The notes under the pieces: model-generated
What the model was told of the DNA's origin: nothing
Databases searched by the model: none
The model's input: only the letters and a program-made list of their open reading frames with translations
In this document: positions 47,358 to 58,084 of the stretch, piece by piece
Layout of the letters: each line of letters opens with the position of its first letter
How positions within the stretch are numbered: position 1 is the first letter of the stretch
Made by a program: the position numbers and the translations under genes
Assembly: GCA_037044905.1 (NCBI GenBank)
Contig: JBAOKB010000037.1
Coordinates: 1-64,000, forward strand
Length of the DNA stretch: 64,000 nt
Direction: 5' to 3'
Origin: Hortaea werneckii
Taxonomy: Eukaryota > Ascomycota > Dothideomycetes > Mycosphaerellales > Teratosphaeriaceae

Positions 47358-47700
47358 TCATCGATCTGCATCGCTGAGGCCGTTGCAGGGCGCGGTCGGG
47401 ATATGGAAGACATCACGAAGCTGGAGGGTTAGGGTCTCGTTTGACTGAGGAGAGACCTTGACTTGCAGCTCGACCCGGCTCCCAGTCAGATCAAATGCCA
47501 CTGCCCTCTCCAGGGACGTAGCTGGTAAAAGTTGAGCGATCCCGCGCAAAGTGAACGTTCCCGCTGTGGAGGTACCAGTCGTAGCATGGGCGAGTAGAAG
47601 GATCATGTGCCTCTGCTTCCTCCAGCTGTCGACGCTTGCGATCGGCGCGGACGTCTCGCCAGTATTCGGCCATTTCGCTGGGCACATCTTACCAGCACGG
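47358..47700 (-). pseudogene. Fragment of a copia-type Gag-Pol beta-barrel domain
   Basis: Two adjoining frames give CYDWYLHSGNVHFARDRSTF-TSYVP and then SRVELQVKVSP, LTLQLRDVFHIPTAPCN. This is the DWYLDSGS..H..DR..F..Y start and the L.L.DVLH.P end of the domain that follows Gag in Ty1/copia polyproteins and their single-domain fungal relatives. A frame change sits between the halves near 47,520. There is no RIP-type bias, so it is an old or single-copy relic. It is not possible to tell whether it was once a host gene. Confidence 0.5.
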
Positions 47701-48199
47701 ACGGCCTTGTGTGGATAGCGTGGCTCCCAAAGTGCTTTGCGATGTGGGTTGTGGGTTGCGAGAAGAGACAGCTGGCCAGTATGGACACGGTCAGAACGAG
47801 GGCTAGTCAGAACAAGAGACGAAAGGTGCTCAAATGTGTTGTAAGGTCGATATTTTGGAAGCCGTCGTTCAAGCGCGGATTCAGACGTCCAATGGAGGGA
47901 AGAGCGAGGCTGCAAACGAGGCGGCAACAGCTGCCAGTACACCTGCATTATACATTTGGACGGGAAAGATCATGAGGAATATGTACCGGTGCGAAGAGCA
48001 CCATGTTCAAATATCTTGAGGTCGAGAGCCCTTGATCCTGAATAAGTGCTTGAATGAAAGAGATGAACACGCCACGGACTCTCCATGCACCATTCCACAG
48101 CGAGCGCTACAAGGGGTATCATTCAAATCATCAAACATAACATTAAAACTCGCCATGCCAGATGTTCCCGGTCCAAGGGTCCATTCCCTTCACATTTGA
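47701..48199. other. Intergenic region without a supported gene
   Basis: Upstream frames that continue the copia-like fragment are not convincing. Nothing else was seen. Confidence 0.35.
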
Positions 48200-49546
48200 T
48201 CATCGGTCTGCATCTTCAAACTCTTCAAGTGCCTTACTTCCACGCCTATCATCGGTCGCGGTGCTTCCCAGCATCTCTGCAATCTCGTCAACCTCATCCT
48301 GATCTCGTTGCAAATGGTTGTCGTTCCCTGTCCTTCCGCTTTGTGCCTCGCCTGGTCTTCGGCTCACGGCGCCGATGTCTACAGATGCGCGATCGCCGCG
48401 AGGATCTGTGGATGCGTTGGAAGTGTTATCTGGATGGGGAGTTGGTAGAGAGCCTCCGCGGCCTGAAGCTTCGTCCCCGCGGTTTGAGGCGCTCGCAGAT
48501 GAAGCTCCTGCTGCGGCTTGCTGTTCTCCATTTTCCTGTGATGCGTTGCCGTTGACGCCTTTAGTATTCTCCTGACTCTCACCATCGCTGTCTGGCTTCG
48601 TTCCAGTATTTGCTATCTGTTGACTCGAACGTCTATCTTGCGCGACCTCCTCTTCGAGCTTGTCGCCCCACAATAGGTGGAAGTTGACGTTGAGAAAGAC
48701 GTCCCCAGTTTTCACATTCTTGAAGACATACCGAAGACAGTGACTCTTCTGATCCACGTATTTGATCACCTTCAGACTAAAGCCCGGCAGCTTTAAGCTG
48801 AAGTTGCTAAAGTCAATGTAGGGATTGTAAAAGTCGGCCTGGTACAGCCTGTCCTTCTCGAAAGTGAAAGCTTCGCGATTTGACGCAGAGAGAAAGTGCT
48901 TCCTCCTCTTCTCGTTGTTTTCTGGGAGACCCAACTTGGAACGAATGTCTAGACCAGAGCCTTCACCTCCTTCGCGCATGGCTGGCTCCTCTGTTGGCGC
49001 AGGGAAGTCCGACTCTGCTCCAACCTGATCACCAATGCGAAACGCGAACCAACAGCTCAAGCTTGGCCCATACAGCCATGGCTCGTCGGCATAGGCATCG
49101 CAGTTCAGCCCGGGATCTATGAACTCCTTGACGATTCTGAAAGCAGTGTTGAAGCCAGGCGGCAACCGATCTCGAACGGGATGGTCAAAGTCGTTGCCCC
49201 ACACTGTATCAATGCTCGGCAGATCCTGCTTTGGCACGAAGCTGAAGGCTACGCTGTATAAATCTTTCTCGTGCATAGGGTCGTCGAAGTAGGCGCTGTG
49301 TTGCTGCGATGTCGATGGGAGACCACGGTACTCGCGAACGCGGACCTTGACTTTGGCGCGGATAAAGGCATTCTCGATGTAGACGGAGTCGTCGGCGTTG
49401 ACGGGGACGTTGTGGTGCTGGGATTGGTCGTACGATGGGCCCGCGGTGACTTTCAGCTTGTACTTGTCTGCCTCTTGCTGTGTTGCGGGATCGTTGCCGT
49501 TGCTGTTGCCAGGCCCGGAGAACCGCTTGCGAAAAGCGGATGCCAT
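48200..49546 (-). CDS. UPF0590/DUF1769 family protein
   Basis: A single exon of 448 residues. The N-terminal 280 residues match the family: DDSVYIENAFIRAKVKVRVR, EKDLYSVAFSFVPKQDLPS, GNDFDHPVRDRLPPGFNTAF and CDAYADEPWLYGPSLSCW, followed by FYNPYIDFSNFSLKLPGFSL and FLNVNFHLLWG. The remaining 150 residues are low-complexity (Ser, Gly, Asp, Gln) and likely disordered. Relatives are conserved in ascomycetes and include yeast proteins of unknown biochemical role. There is no signal peptide or membrane helix, so it is probably cytosolic. The last residues (EEFEDADR) form an acidic end. Confidence 0.85.
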   Translation of the reverse strand: MASAFRKRFSGPGNSNGNDPATQQEADKYKLKVTAGPSYDQSQHHNVPVNADDSVYIENAFIRAKVKVRVREYRGLPSTSQQHSAYFDDPMHEKDLYSVAFSFVPKQDLPSIDTVWGNDFDHPVRDRLPPGFNTAFRIVKEFIDPGLNCDAYADEPWLYGPSLSCWFAFRIGDQVGAESDFPAPTEEPAMREGGEGSGLDIRSKLGLPENNEKRRKHFLSASNREAFTFEKDRLYQADFYNPYIDFSNFSLKLPGFSLKVIKYVDQKSHCLRYVFKNVKTGDVFLNVNFHLLWGDKLEEEVAQDRRSSQQIANTGTKPDSDGESQENTKGVNGNASQENGEQQAAAGASSASASNRGDEASGRGGSLPTPHPDNTSNASTDPRGDRASVDIGAVSRRPGEAQSGRTGNDNHLQRDQDEVDEIAEMLGSTATDDRRGSKALEEFEDADR

Positions 49547-50230
49547 AGTAATAATGGCGAAGGAGAGGCTTCAGCGTGGTCAAAGAAAGCTATCATACCT
49601 TATCAAACTTCACCAACGAAAGACATACAGAGATTCATGCAGGACGGCTTCAAGCACTGCGATCGTGAGACAGAGATTATCGTCGTCACCACGAGGCCCA
49701 CGCATGTGAATTATCTCACCTGCTCTATACAGTTAGCGCTCATACATGACGTCAAAAGGGTCAGCAAGCGGCACGACGAGCCTAAATAATAATTAAGAAA
49801 TTCCACAGAAAACCATCGGAGACCGCCTCAGGTAAAGCATCTCCGCCACATCTGCTCTTCGGAGTTACATTCTTCTTCGTATTTGCAGGAGATCTGGATG
49901 ACCCCCCACCGGAATCTGTCTTGTCATGCACCCTCCGGTCGCTACTATAAACGTTTCGGCTATGCTTCTCCAATGCCTCCGCCCAGCGATCCCCGCATCC
50001 TCCACCTCCTCCACAACCCCTTCAGGTCGCCTTGCCTAAATTCGCGCATAGAAACGACGATCTTTCTATGTTGTGAGGATGGTTCTTGAGTTAGAAATAA
50101 CATTTCTGCGGACGGCTAAATGCGAGCTTTGTAGTAGTTATATCAGGTGAGGTACACACGGATTCCTGTTCCAGTTTTCAGCTTGTTTCTTCTACGTCTC
50201 TCTGTGATTGTTTGAGCCCATCTTTCCGTT
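49547..50230. promoter_or_regulatory. Divergent promoter of the UPF0590 gene and alpha-galactosidase
   Basis: No gene was seen. ACTATAAACG at about 49,944 is a possible TATA element for the rightward gene. Confidence 0.35.
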
Positions 50231-51855
50231 ATGGCCGCCACAATTGCAGCAGCGCTCGCAGTGCTGCCTCTTGCCTCTGGTCTCGAACTGCCAGGTGAGG
50301 TCGGGAAATTGCCCGCGCTTGGATGGAACTCCTGGGTAAGTTCCTTGGTACAACAAGACGAAAAATGTCTCTTGCCTGACGGAGGATATCTCTAGAATGC
50401 GTACTACTGCGACATCAACCAAGAAAAGATCCTTCAAGCGGCCAATTCCATGGTCGACCGCGGCTTCAAGGATGCGGGATACACTTACATCAACTCCGAC
50501 GACTGCTGGTCAAGAATGGATGGCAGAGACCCAGAAACCCATGAACTGCGTCCCAACATGACCAAATTCCCTGACGGCATTAAGGGTACTGCGGACCAGA
50601 TACACGACATGGGTTTCAAATTCGGCATCTATTCAAGTGCTGGCACAATGACCTGTGGCAGGTATCCTGCAAGCCTGGGCTATGAAGCAATCGATGCTGC
50701 TACATTTGCTTCCTGGGGAGTGGATTACCTCAAAGTAAGTAAATCATGACGCTCGGCGTCCAGTATTATTCTCTTCAGCATTTCGCTAACGACCTTTTTG
50801 CCGAAATAGTACGATAACTGCTTCCCACCCGAATACTGGTACGACGACTGCCTTTCCTGCGAGGTGGACCCAACCTTCAGCCCTACCGGCATCGTCAATG
50901 GCTCATGCACCAACTCGACGCCTCCGGTCAATCACTACTCTTACGACCGTCCCATTCCATTTTGCGCCTTGGAATGGCCAGTGGACGGAGTAAACTACAC
51001 TGCCAAGTACACGGCTTTGAGGTTTCGCATAATGGAAGAGGCTTTGTTGGCACAGAATAGGACTATTCTTTACAGTCTTTGCGAATGGGGTATGTGCTGT
51101 AAGGCAATTTTTGTCGGCGTTAGCTCTGGCATTTCATGACTGCTGACTGTTCCAGGTGTCGACCAGCCCTGGAGATGGGGCAACCAGACCGGCAGCTCGT
51201 GGCGGATCTCCAATGACATTGCCTTTGGTGATAGTGAGTGCCCCGGACTTACTCAACAGCCATGATACTGTGACGCTAACGTATGCCGACAGCGTCCTGG
51301 CCTCGTATCGTGGAGATCATAAACATGAACTCCTTCCTCTCGCCCTTCGCCGACTTCTACGGCCACAACGACGCAGACATGCTGACAATCGGGAACGGCA
51401 ATCTGACATCCGCGGAGGTCCGCACTCACTTTGGTCTCTGGGCGTTGATGAAGTCACCCATCCTCATCGGCACAGTTGTCGCCAACCTGACGGATGAAGA
51501 GGTCAGCGTGCTGCAGAACAAGATGCTCCTATCCTTCCACCAGGATCCAGTCTTTGGCAAGCCGGCTGCTCCTTACAAGTGGGGTGCTAACCCAGACTGG
51601 ACGTTCAACAACACCATCCCGGCGCAGTACTGGTCCGGTGCGAGCTCCAACGGAACTATGGTCGCCATGTTCAACCCGTTTAATGAGACGAGAAGTATGG
51701 AGGTTGATTTTAGCGAGGTTCCACAATTGGATGGAAAGGCTTCGTACGAGGTGGTGAATGTGTGGGACGGGTCGAGTATGGGAAGCTGCGAGGGAAGCGT
51801 GCAGATGGATGTCGAGGCGCATGACACTGCCATCTTGCTTTTCACTGAGTCGTAG
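50231..51855 (+). CDS. Secreted GH27 alpha-galactosidase
   Basis: Five exons (50231-50335, 50396-50734, 50810-51089, 51156-51233, 51293-51855) give 454 residues. The signal peptide is MAATIAAALAVLPLASG. The barrel begins LPALGWNSWNAYYCDI, the family start. SDDCW, FGIYSSAGTMTC and YLKYDNC (nucleophile Asp) follow. CEWGVDQPWRWG and SWRISNDI supply the acid/base Asp, and a C-terminal beta domain ends VEAHDTAILLF. Many N-glycosylation sequons are present. It releases terminal alpha-galactose from melibiose, raffinose or galactomannan outside the cell. All introns have GT..AG ends and keep frame. Confidence 0.93.
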
Positions 51856-52209
51856 GAGACTCGTGTAATCCAGCTCGCATTGCAGTCCGAGTGTAACAAG
51901 CGCCTTTAATGCGCCTTGCTGGTGACCGGCTTTGGGGTAACACCAAGCGAGAGCCATGGGCTTGGTACGTAGTGGCGGATCAAACCATCATTCACTTAGG
52001 CTTATCAACGTACTGTCTGTGCCTTCCGCTTTCAGCAACAAAGCGCTAAACCACCCGCGCTAATTTAGCGTGCCTTCGAGTATCTACTTTGAATGTAATG
52101 TACTCGAGCATCTTTCTCCTCGATCAAGTTTGCAGCAACAATCTGATTTACTGGGCTACAACAAGCCGAGTGTGCAATTGTGCATCCTGCAAGAACCACA
52201 CCCACTAAC

Positions 52210-53211
52210 ATGGACGAAATTGACAAGCCTCTGGGCTTCTTCGACCTACCACGTGAGCTGCGCAACATCGTTTACCGCGAGTGCGGATACTACACGCTGC
52301 GAGAGGGAAGCCCTACACTTAACCTCGTTGAAGTTGAACTCACCAAGCACTGTTCCCCTGACCTACGGTTAGTATGTCGGCAATTCAAGGCTGAGTTCGC
52401 AGAAGAAATGTCACGCCGGGATGGAGAAGATTCGTTATCGATCTGCCTTCTCAACCCCCCGGAGAGAATCGGCTACAAGCACCCCACCGTCGACCTGTTT
52501 GCAGCCACTGCTGGACTAACCAGCCGCAATCTCTATGCAGTACGCCTTAGCGTACCCAACTGGACGTCCAAAATGGGACTCTCTTCCACCCTCGCCCGAA
52601 CCGTGCTGCCAATTTGTCCCGATGTCAAGCTGCGACATTTAACTTTGGGCTGTTCCAGAAATCACGGCGATATGAACAGAACAAGTATAAATTGGCATTT
52701 GGAGCATTTGCCAGAAGCAAAGCGCTAACAGCCTAATGTAGTCACTTTGGCTCGGAAGCTGCTGAGTCAATTTTCCAGTATCAGCAAGTTCACGATGCAG
52801 ATGCAGCTCCGGCTGTTACACATTCCTCACATTTCGTACTCTCCATCCAGTCGGCCGGGCATGGGGTACTACAATCAAGCAGTTGATAGTATCCGAAACA
52901 TGAAACTCCAGCAAGGCCTCAACTTCGACTTTGAGGTGCAACTCTTCTTTAGGCACGTCCTCATGGAGACCGTGGGACACATTTGGGAACTGCAGACGAT
53001 GTCGCGCTGGCCAAATCTGTCGCACGAGAACACTATAATCTACCGGGCAGTTCCATCGGATTCGAAATACGCATTCCGTGGCTTCGAGCTCTTCGTGCAT
53101 GCGGTCAATGTTGGAGATAATCTCCAAGCTTACCTCTCGAGCTACGGCATGAGACAACGTGAAACGACTGACGATGAAGACAAAAGAAGAAAAAGACAAC
53201 GTAGGCAATAG
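52210..53211 (+). CDS. F-box-like hypothetical protein
   Basis: Exons 52210-52684 and 52742-53211, with a 57-bp intron (GTATAA..GCTAAC..TAG), give 314 residues. The N-terminus, GFFDLPRELRNIVYRECGYY, is the short F-box-like LPxELRxxIY motif found in many fungal proteins with otherwise variable sequence. The rest is mixed alpha/beta without a recognised domain, and it ends in a basic, charged tail (DEDKRRKRQRRQ). Because the intron is a multiple of three, the unspliced frame has a stop at its CTAAC branch site. The role is unknown; a link to SCF ubiquitin ligases is only suggested by the motif. Confidence 0.65.
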
Positions 53212-53695
53212 AGGATAGATGTAGAAGTGATTGGTGACAAAGCAGGTTGAACAGTGTTCGATACCAACGCAACAACTTGACACGCAAGAAGAAAGATAAC
53301 GCATGCAACAGACAAATAATGGAGGGCGAAATTGGCACGATTCACGCTATTGTATACCTAGAAGTGGGATGACCGTCCAGGAAAAGGCATGACGGACTGA
53401 AGAAATTGGTGCCAGCGCAAGGTCGATAGGATTCAATACTAACCGCTCAACTCAAGACACTGGCAAGGGAAGGCAAAGCAAGCATTTGGGCAGAAAGTAG
53501 TAAGAAGATTGGTGATAGCGCAGCGTACCGCCGATAGGATTTTATACGAACGAGTCAACTCGAATGGGAAGGTCGTAATGCATCTTTTCGTACAAAACTT
53601 TCCATCATACCAGCAACGAGTCATCCCTTCAACGGCCTATTGCTTATCATCCCGAGCACCCTCCCTTCCCTAACCCAAACACCCCCTACTCAACC
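53212..53695. other. Intergenic region without a supported gene
   Basis: Convergent 3' ends of the F-box-like gene and the SDR. Two loosely similar GATAGGATT...ACGA/CGCTCAACTC stretches occur. There is no gene. Confidence 0.4.
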
Positions 53696-54541
53696 TCACA
53701 TAAGCAACTGCCCGCCATTAGTACTAATCATCGCCCCCGTCAAATTCCGATCCTTCATAGCATAAAGATAACTCTCAGCAATATCGCCCGCATCGGGGAC
53801 TTTACCCGTAGGCATCTTCTTCTCGGCCTCCTCAAAAGCCTTCAGCTTCTGCTCCTCGGACATGCCCACGGTAGCCCAGAGTTCCGTGTCCACGAACCCA
53901 GGGCTGACGAGGTTGACGCGGAGAGGTTTGAGGTCCAAGGCGAGGCCGCGGGTCATGCCGTGCAGGCCGGCAGCGTAGGAGCCGACGGCGGACCAGTTGG
54001 GGATGGGCCGCTCGGAGACGGCGCCCGTGGTGAAGGTGATGGAGGAGTTGCGGCCGCCGGAGAGGGATTTCGGGGCGAATTTGCCGACCATGAGGGGCGC
54101 GAAGAAGCGCACCATGCCCGCTTGGATGAGCTTGTCCATGGTGATGTCCTGGATGGGCAGCATGGCTAGGGCGTCGCCGGCGGTGTAGACGACGTGGTCG
54201 AGGGTGCCGACTTGGTCGAAGAGCTTGGCGACGTTGGATTCCAGGGTGGTTTGGTCGCCGAGATTACATGCGTGACCGGAGATGCGGGGAGAGGCTGAGG
54301 GGTAGGATTTCTTGAGCCGGTCGATGGTGGTTTGGACTTTGTCTGGGTTGGATGAGGAAATGATGACGGTGCAACCGTTCTCCACCAAAGCTTCTGCGAC
54401 GCCGTAGCCGATACCTGGTGTTGGGGTTAGAGAAAAGTGCGAAGTGGCGCTCATGGCTGATATTCACTTACCAGAGGATCCGCCAATGACAAGAACCTTG
54501 GCATCCTTGAGCTTTTGGGTATATTTGACTTGGTCGGCCAT
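53696..54541 (-). CDS. Short-chain dehydrogenase/reductase without the usual active-site Lys
   Basis: Exons 54541-54472 and 54414-53696 (57-bp intron) give 262 residues. The splice join forms the cofactor loop GGSSGIGYG after VLVI. An NNAG-like segment appears as VYTAGDAL, then TFTTGAVS, then the active-site region SYAAGLHGM. The canonical Y-x3-K has Leu in place of Lys, a pattern known in one fungal SDR subgroup. RVNLVSPGFVDTELW ends the core. NAD(P)-dependent oxidoreduction is likely if another residue replaces the Lys. The substrate is unknown. A Met inside the intron would open a false longer frame. Confidence 0.85.
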
Positions 54542-55002
54542 TGTTTGTGACTACGGTTGTAGAAGCTTAATTTGCTGGTATGATGGATTGGTCGACGAGT
54601 AAGAGTTCTATCGGATCCGATTGCAGAGTGACGAAGAGGGACTTACATGTGTTCTTCATGCAAAAAAAGGATGAAGTTGCACAACGTGGGTGTCAGCCAT
54701 CGAAGTGATGAGATAAGCTGATGACTTCATCATCGACGACATTCGTAAACTCCGGGTCCGCAATCCGTACCTTCCATCGGCAGATGAGCCGGATTTAATG
54801 GAAGTAGAGAGATTGATCACGGACGCACAGAATATTGTCCTGCTTTCTTGGGGAGGGCTTTTCATACGAGCCTATCGACAATGAGGTACTTTATGTTCTA
54901 GCGTCCCCATCATACCAACAGGACGTGACACATCTATAGCCCAATGCGGAACCGCTATCATGACCAAACAACCACATCTATCATGCCAAAAAGAGACAGC
55001 TA
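54542..55002. other. Intergenic region without a supported gene
   Basis: Between the 3' end of EMC1 and the start of the SDR. No gene was seen. Confidence 0.4.
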
Positions 55003-57860
55003 CTACAAGAACTGCCACCGAGTGTTAACCTGTTTCCTTGCGACCTAAAGCGTAATGTGAGCAACATCTTCCAAGAAGCAAAGTGAGACGGGTCATTCAA
55101 ACTTACCAAAGGCGCAACAACAAAAGTCGCCACAGCAAGCGCAGCCACGGTACCCAACATCTGGAACTTATTGAAATCTCCACCCAAGACATCAAAGCTG
55201 AAACTCGGGCTAACCCTCGTCCCGAAGACGTCAAGGCCGTAGGCGAAGATCAAGCTCGTACTTTCGATGAGCGCGGGACTCGTGACGATCTCCTTGATAC
55301 CGGCGACTTCGCGCTGGTGGTTGAGGTACCATTGCGGGTTAAACTCGATAACGGGCGCGTACCTCACTAGGCCTTCGGCGAGTTCGTCTTTAGTCGGGTC
55401 TCTGTTGACTGGACGGCGTGGATCGAGGACAGTGTATGGCAGGCCTACAACGGCGTTCGAGTCGGGGAGGATAGCTAGAAGCTGGCGGCTGGTAATACCC
55501 TGGCGGGTACGTGTGACGGCCATTTTTGAGATAGGCTCCGGAATCTGATAGCTCTGGGTGAGGGTGAACGGCTCCGTAGTTGTTTCCATGCTGGAGTAGT
55601 TGGCGGTAGCGGCGAGAGGACCGCGATCGTTGGGTACCAGAGACTCGAAGAGCTCACCAACAACCAGCTGGTGGCCTTTTGGTGCTTCATCGGAGGCTTC
55701 TGCCGTGAAGGAGTAGGCAAACCAGTTTTCTGAGACCATGGCCGAGATGGATGCGCTAAGGTCGACCTTCGCATGCGTGCTCGAGTGTAAGACACCGCCA
55801 GTGACCGAGTTGATAACGTAGAACGTCGCAATCTTCGAGGCGTCCTTGACAGTTGCCACCAAAGCAAGGTTAGGGTCGAGGTACTTGTAAAGGACTCGCC
55901 TGTCTCCAAGAACCTTGCCAATGGAAGCCACAGGGTCGTTGACTGGTCGGGGGACAAGACTGACAATGCGCTCGCCTTGCGCAGGCATAAAGTTCCAAGT
56001 TGTACTACCGTCCATTTGCGCTTCTAGCCCGTTTCCACTCATTGAATACTTGACAGGTTTGGCAGCTGTATCGGCCTCGACATCTATTGGCAAGATAGAG
56101 ACGAGTTGTTCACCAGTAGTGGCATTGTACTGCACGCCTGCGCCCGCTTTGGACTTCAACTCCAGCACGCCACCTTTGGGAGACGAGATGGAAGGCTGCC
56201 ATTCTTGCCCAGTCTTCAGGTCAGCGACAGGGTGGTTCCACATGATCTTGCTCGGGTTTCCAGCATCAAGCGCTACGAGTCTGCCGTTCTTTGTCGCGCA
56301 GGCGATTACCTGATGGAAGCCAAACCCGTCATTCGCCATTACCCCATCCGCACTCGTACCTAGAAAGCCGGCTACAATGCGCTGCGGTAGCGATGGCAGG
56401 ACGGTCGGGAGCCGCTGCAAGTCTTGCACATGTCGTGTTATGCGATGAATGTAGGCTTGAATGGGACTGCTGTGCGCCTCTTCTTCCAGCTCATGGACAA
56501 GCATCTCAGCTTCCACTGGTGCCGCGAATCCGGCAGAAAGAGCGCTAGCAAGCATCTCCGGTCTCTGCCATACCGGTGTGCCGTCTCGGAGGAGGATCCA
56601 GTCGCCCGTGGACAGTAGGACAGCTGATCGCACGGCCGAGACGGTATCGCCCTTGATCGAGACCTCGGAAACTGAGCGCACGGGCTCAATTTTTTCGTCT
56701 TTGTCGGCCGCGACATTGAAAGAGTCGACCGTCCATCTTCCCAAGACACCGTGCGAGACTGACGAGACCGTCATCACCTGGTCCCTGGTGATGCGAGTAA
56801 AGTATACATTCGCATCCGCAGTGCTGGTCGAGAAGGATCCCATTCCAGCGACCTTTGGCAAGCTGTAGGCCTTTTCCACTTTACCCTTTTTGGGGTCAAC
56901 ATGGAACACCTCCGCCCAGTGTGAGACGTCGGTGTTGTACTGGACGAGGAAGTGCGATAGCGAGTTGACATGATATGGTGCGTGTAGTTTGATGCTAGTG
57001 ACCGCATGCTCATCATGCTTCTCGATGTTGAAGGTAGAAACCGTCTTGGTGCCAATGACATTGATTTTGAGGACAGAGAAGGCCGAGTCAGTCCATGCGA
57101 TGATTGGTGATGCCGAGTTGGCACCCACCGAGATGATCGTGTCTGCCGTGGAGAGCTCGTTTTCTGAGCTAAGGATGTACTCATCAGTCTTGTGGCCTGA
57201 TACTGGATCAATCAAGATGACCTTGAGCTTGATGTAGCCCATCATGGTCTTGTGAAGGAGGATGGCGTAGACTTGGGTGGCCGAGATGGAGACCTGGTAC
57301 GGCTCATCGGTGGTGTCCAGATCGTATTGCCACTTGGTGGAACCGGTGGCGCCATCAAGCCGTGATACGGCTGCCTTGTCGCCGGTCGTGATTGCCAGAG
57401 CATCCTTTGGGCCAAGTGTTCCTGTCGCATCCGCCCAATCCAGGATCTCGACATCTGCCAGTGGGCTGCCAAGCTCGACGCTCCAGGCCTGCCTACCATC
57501 TGCCGCACTCCATGCGGCAACCTGGCTACCCAGTCCACTGACGACGACATCCTGGCCCTCACCGGCTCTCAGAAAGCCGGCGGTCTTCCCATTGGAGTCC
57601 CCGGAATGCAAGATCTGTCGCCATACTAATGAGCCGTCACGGGGGTTCACTGCACCCAGGACGCCTTCTTCCGAGACGGTATAGATTAATGAAGCTCGCG
57701 AGCTGGGATTGGGTTGGTGGAAGAGGGCGGCGTCGGAGGGTTCGCCGAGGAGGGCATAGTGGTAGTCCTTTGTCCAGGCTTCATCGGCGAAGACGGCAAG
57801 GGAAGGGTTGACCAGAAAGGCGCATGTGGCTGCGAGGAGCAGCGGGAGGCGCATCGTCAT
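55003..57860 (-). CDS. EMC1: ER membrane protein complex subunit 1
   Basis: Exons 57860-55107 and 55044-55003 give 931 residues. A signal peptide (RLPLLLAATCAFLVNPSLA) is followed directly by VFADEAWTKDYHYALLG, then a lumenal PQQ-like beta-propeller (GVLGAVNPRDGSLVWRQ, QVAAWSAADGRQAWSVELG). The DUF1620 part has ISKMAVTRTRQGITSRQLLA and LLAILPDSNAVVGLPYTVLDPRRP (overlapping pieces), and a final membrane helix (VAALAVATFVVAPL) precedes the short second exon VARKQVNTRWQFL. It is the main lumenal scaffold of the EMC insertase for tail-anchored and polytopic proteins. Two Mets lie at the start; either is compatible. The 2.75-kb frame is intact. Confidence 0.93.
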
Positions 57861-58084
57861 GACATGGAGTTCTCAGTTGCTTGACTTCCAAGTTGCTGCC
57901 ATCTGCAGGTGCCAGGTGGGTGCCAGGTGGGAGAGCTGGGGGCGGAAATGCTTCCGCAAACAACGCGTCGCCCGAGTCGGGGAGTTCGCTGGAGCTACCG
58001 AGATACTATGTAAGTGTACTATGTACCTAGGTAGGTATCTTTCTTACACAACTACACTACCTACACAGAGAAGGCACAGACTGT

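Noticed and set aside
52685..52741. Stop codon splitting the F-box-like gene
   Set aside because: A 57-bp intron with GTATAA donor, CTAAC branch site and TAG acceptor removes it cleanly.
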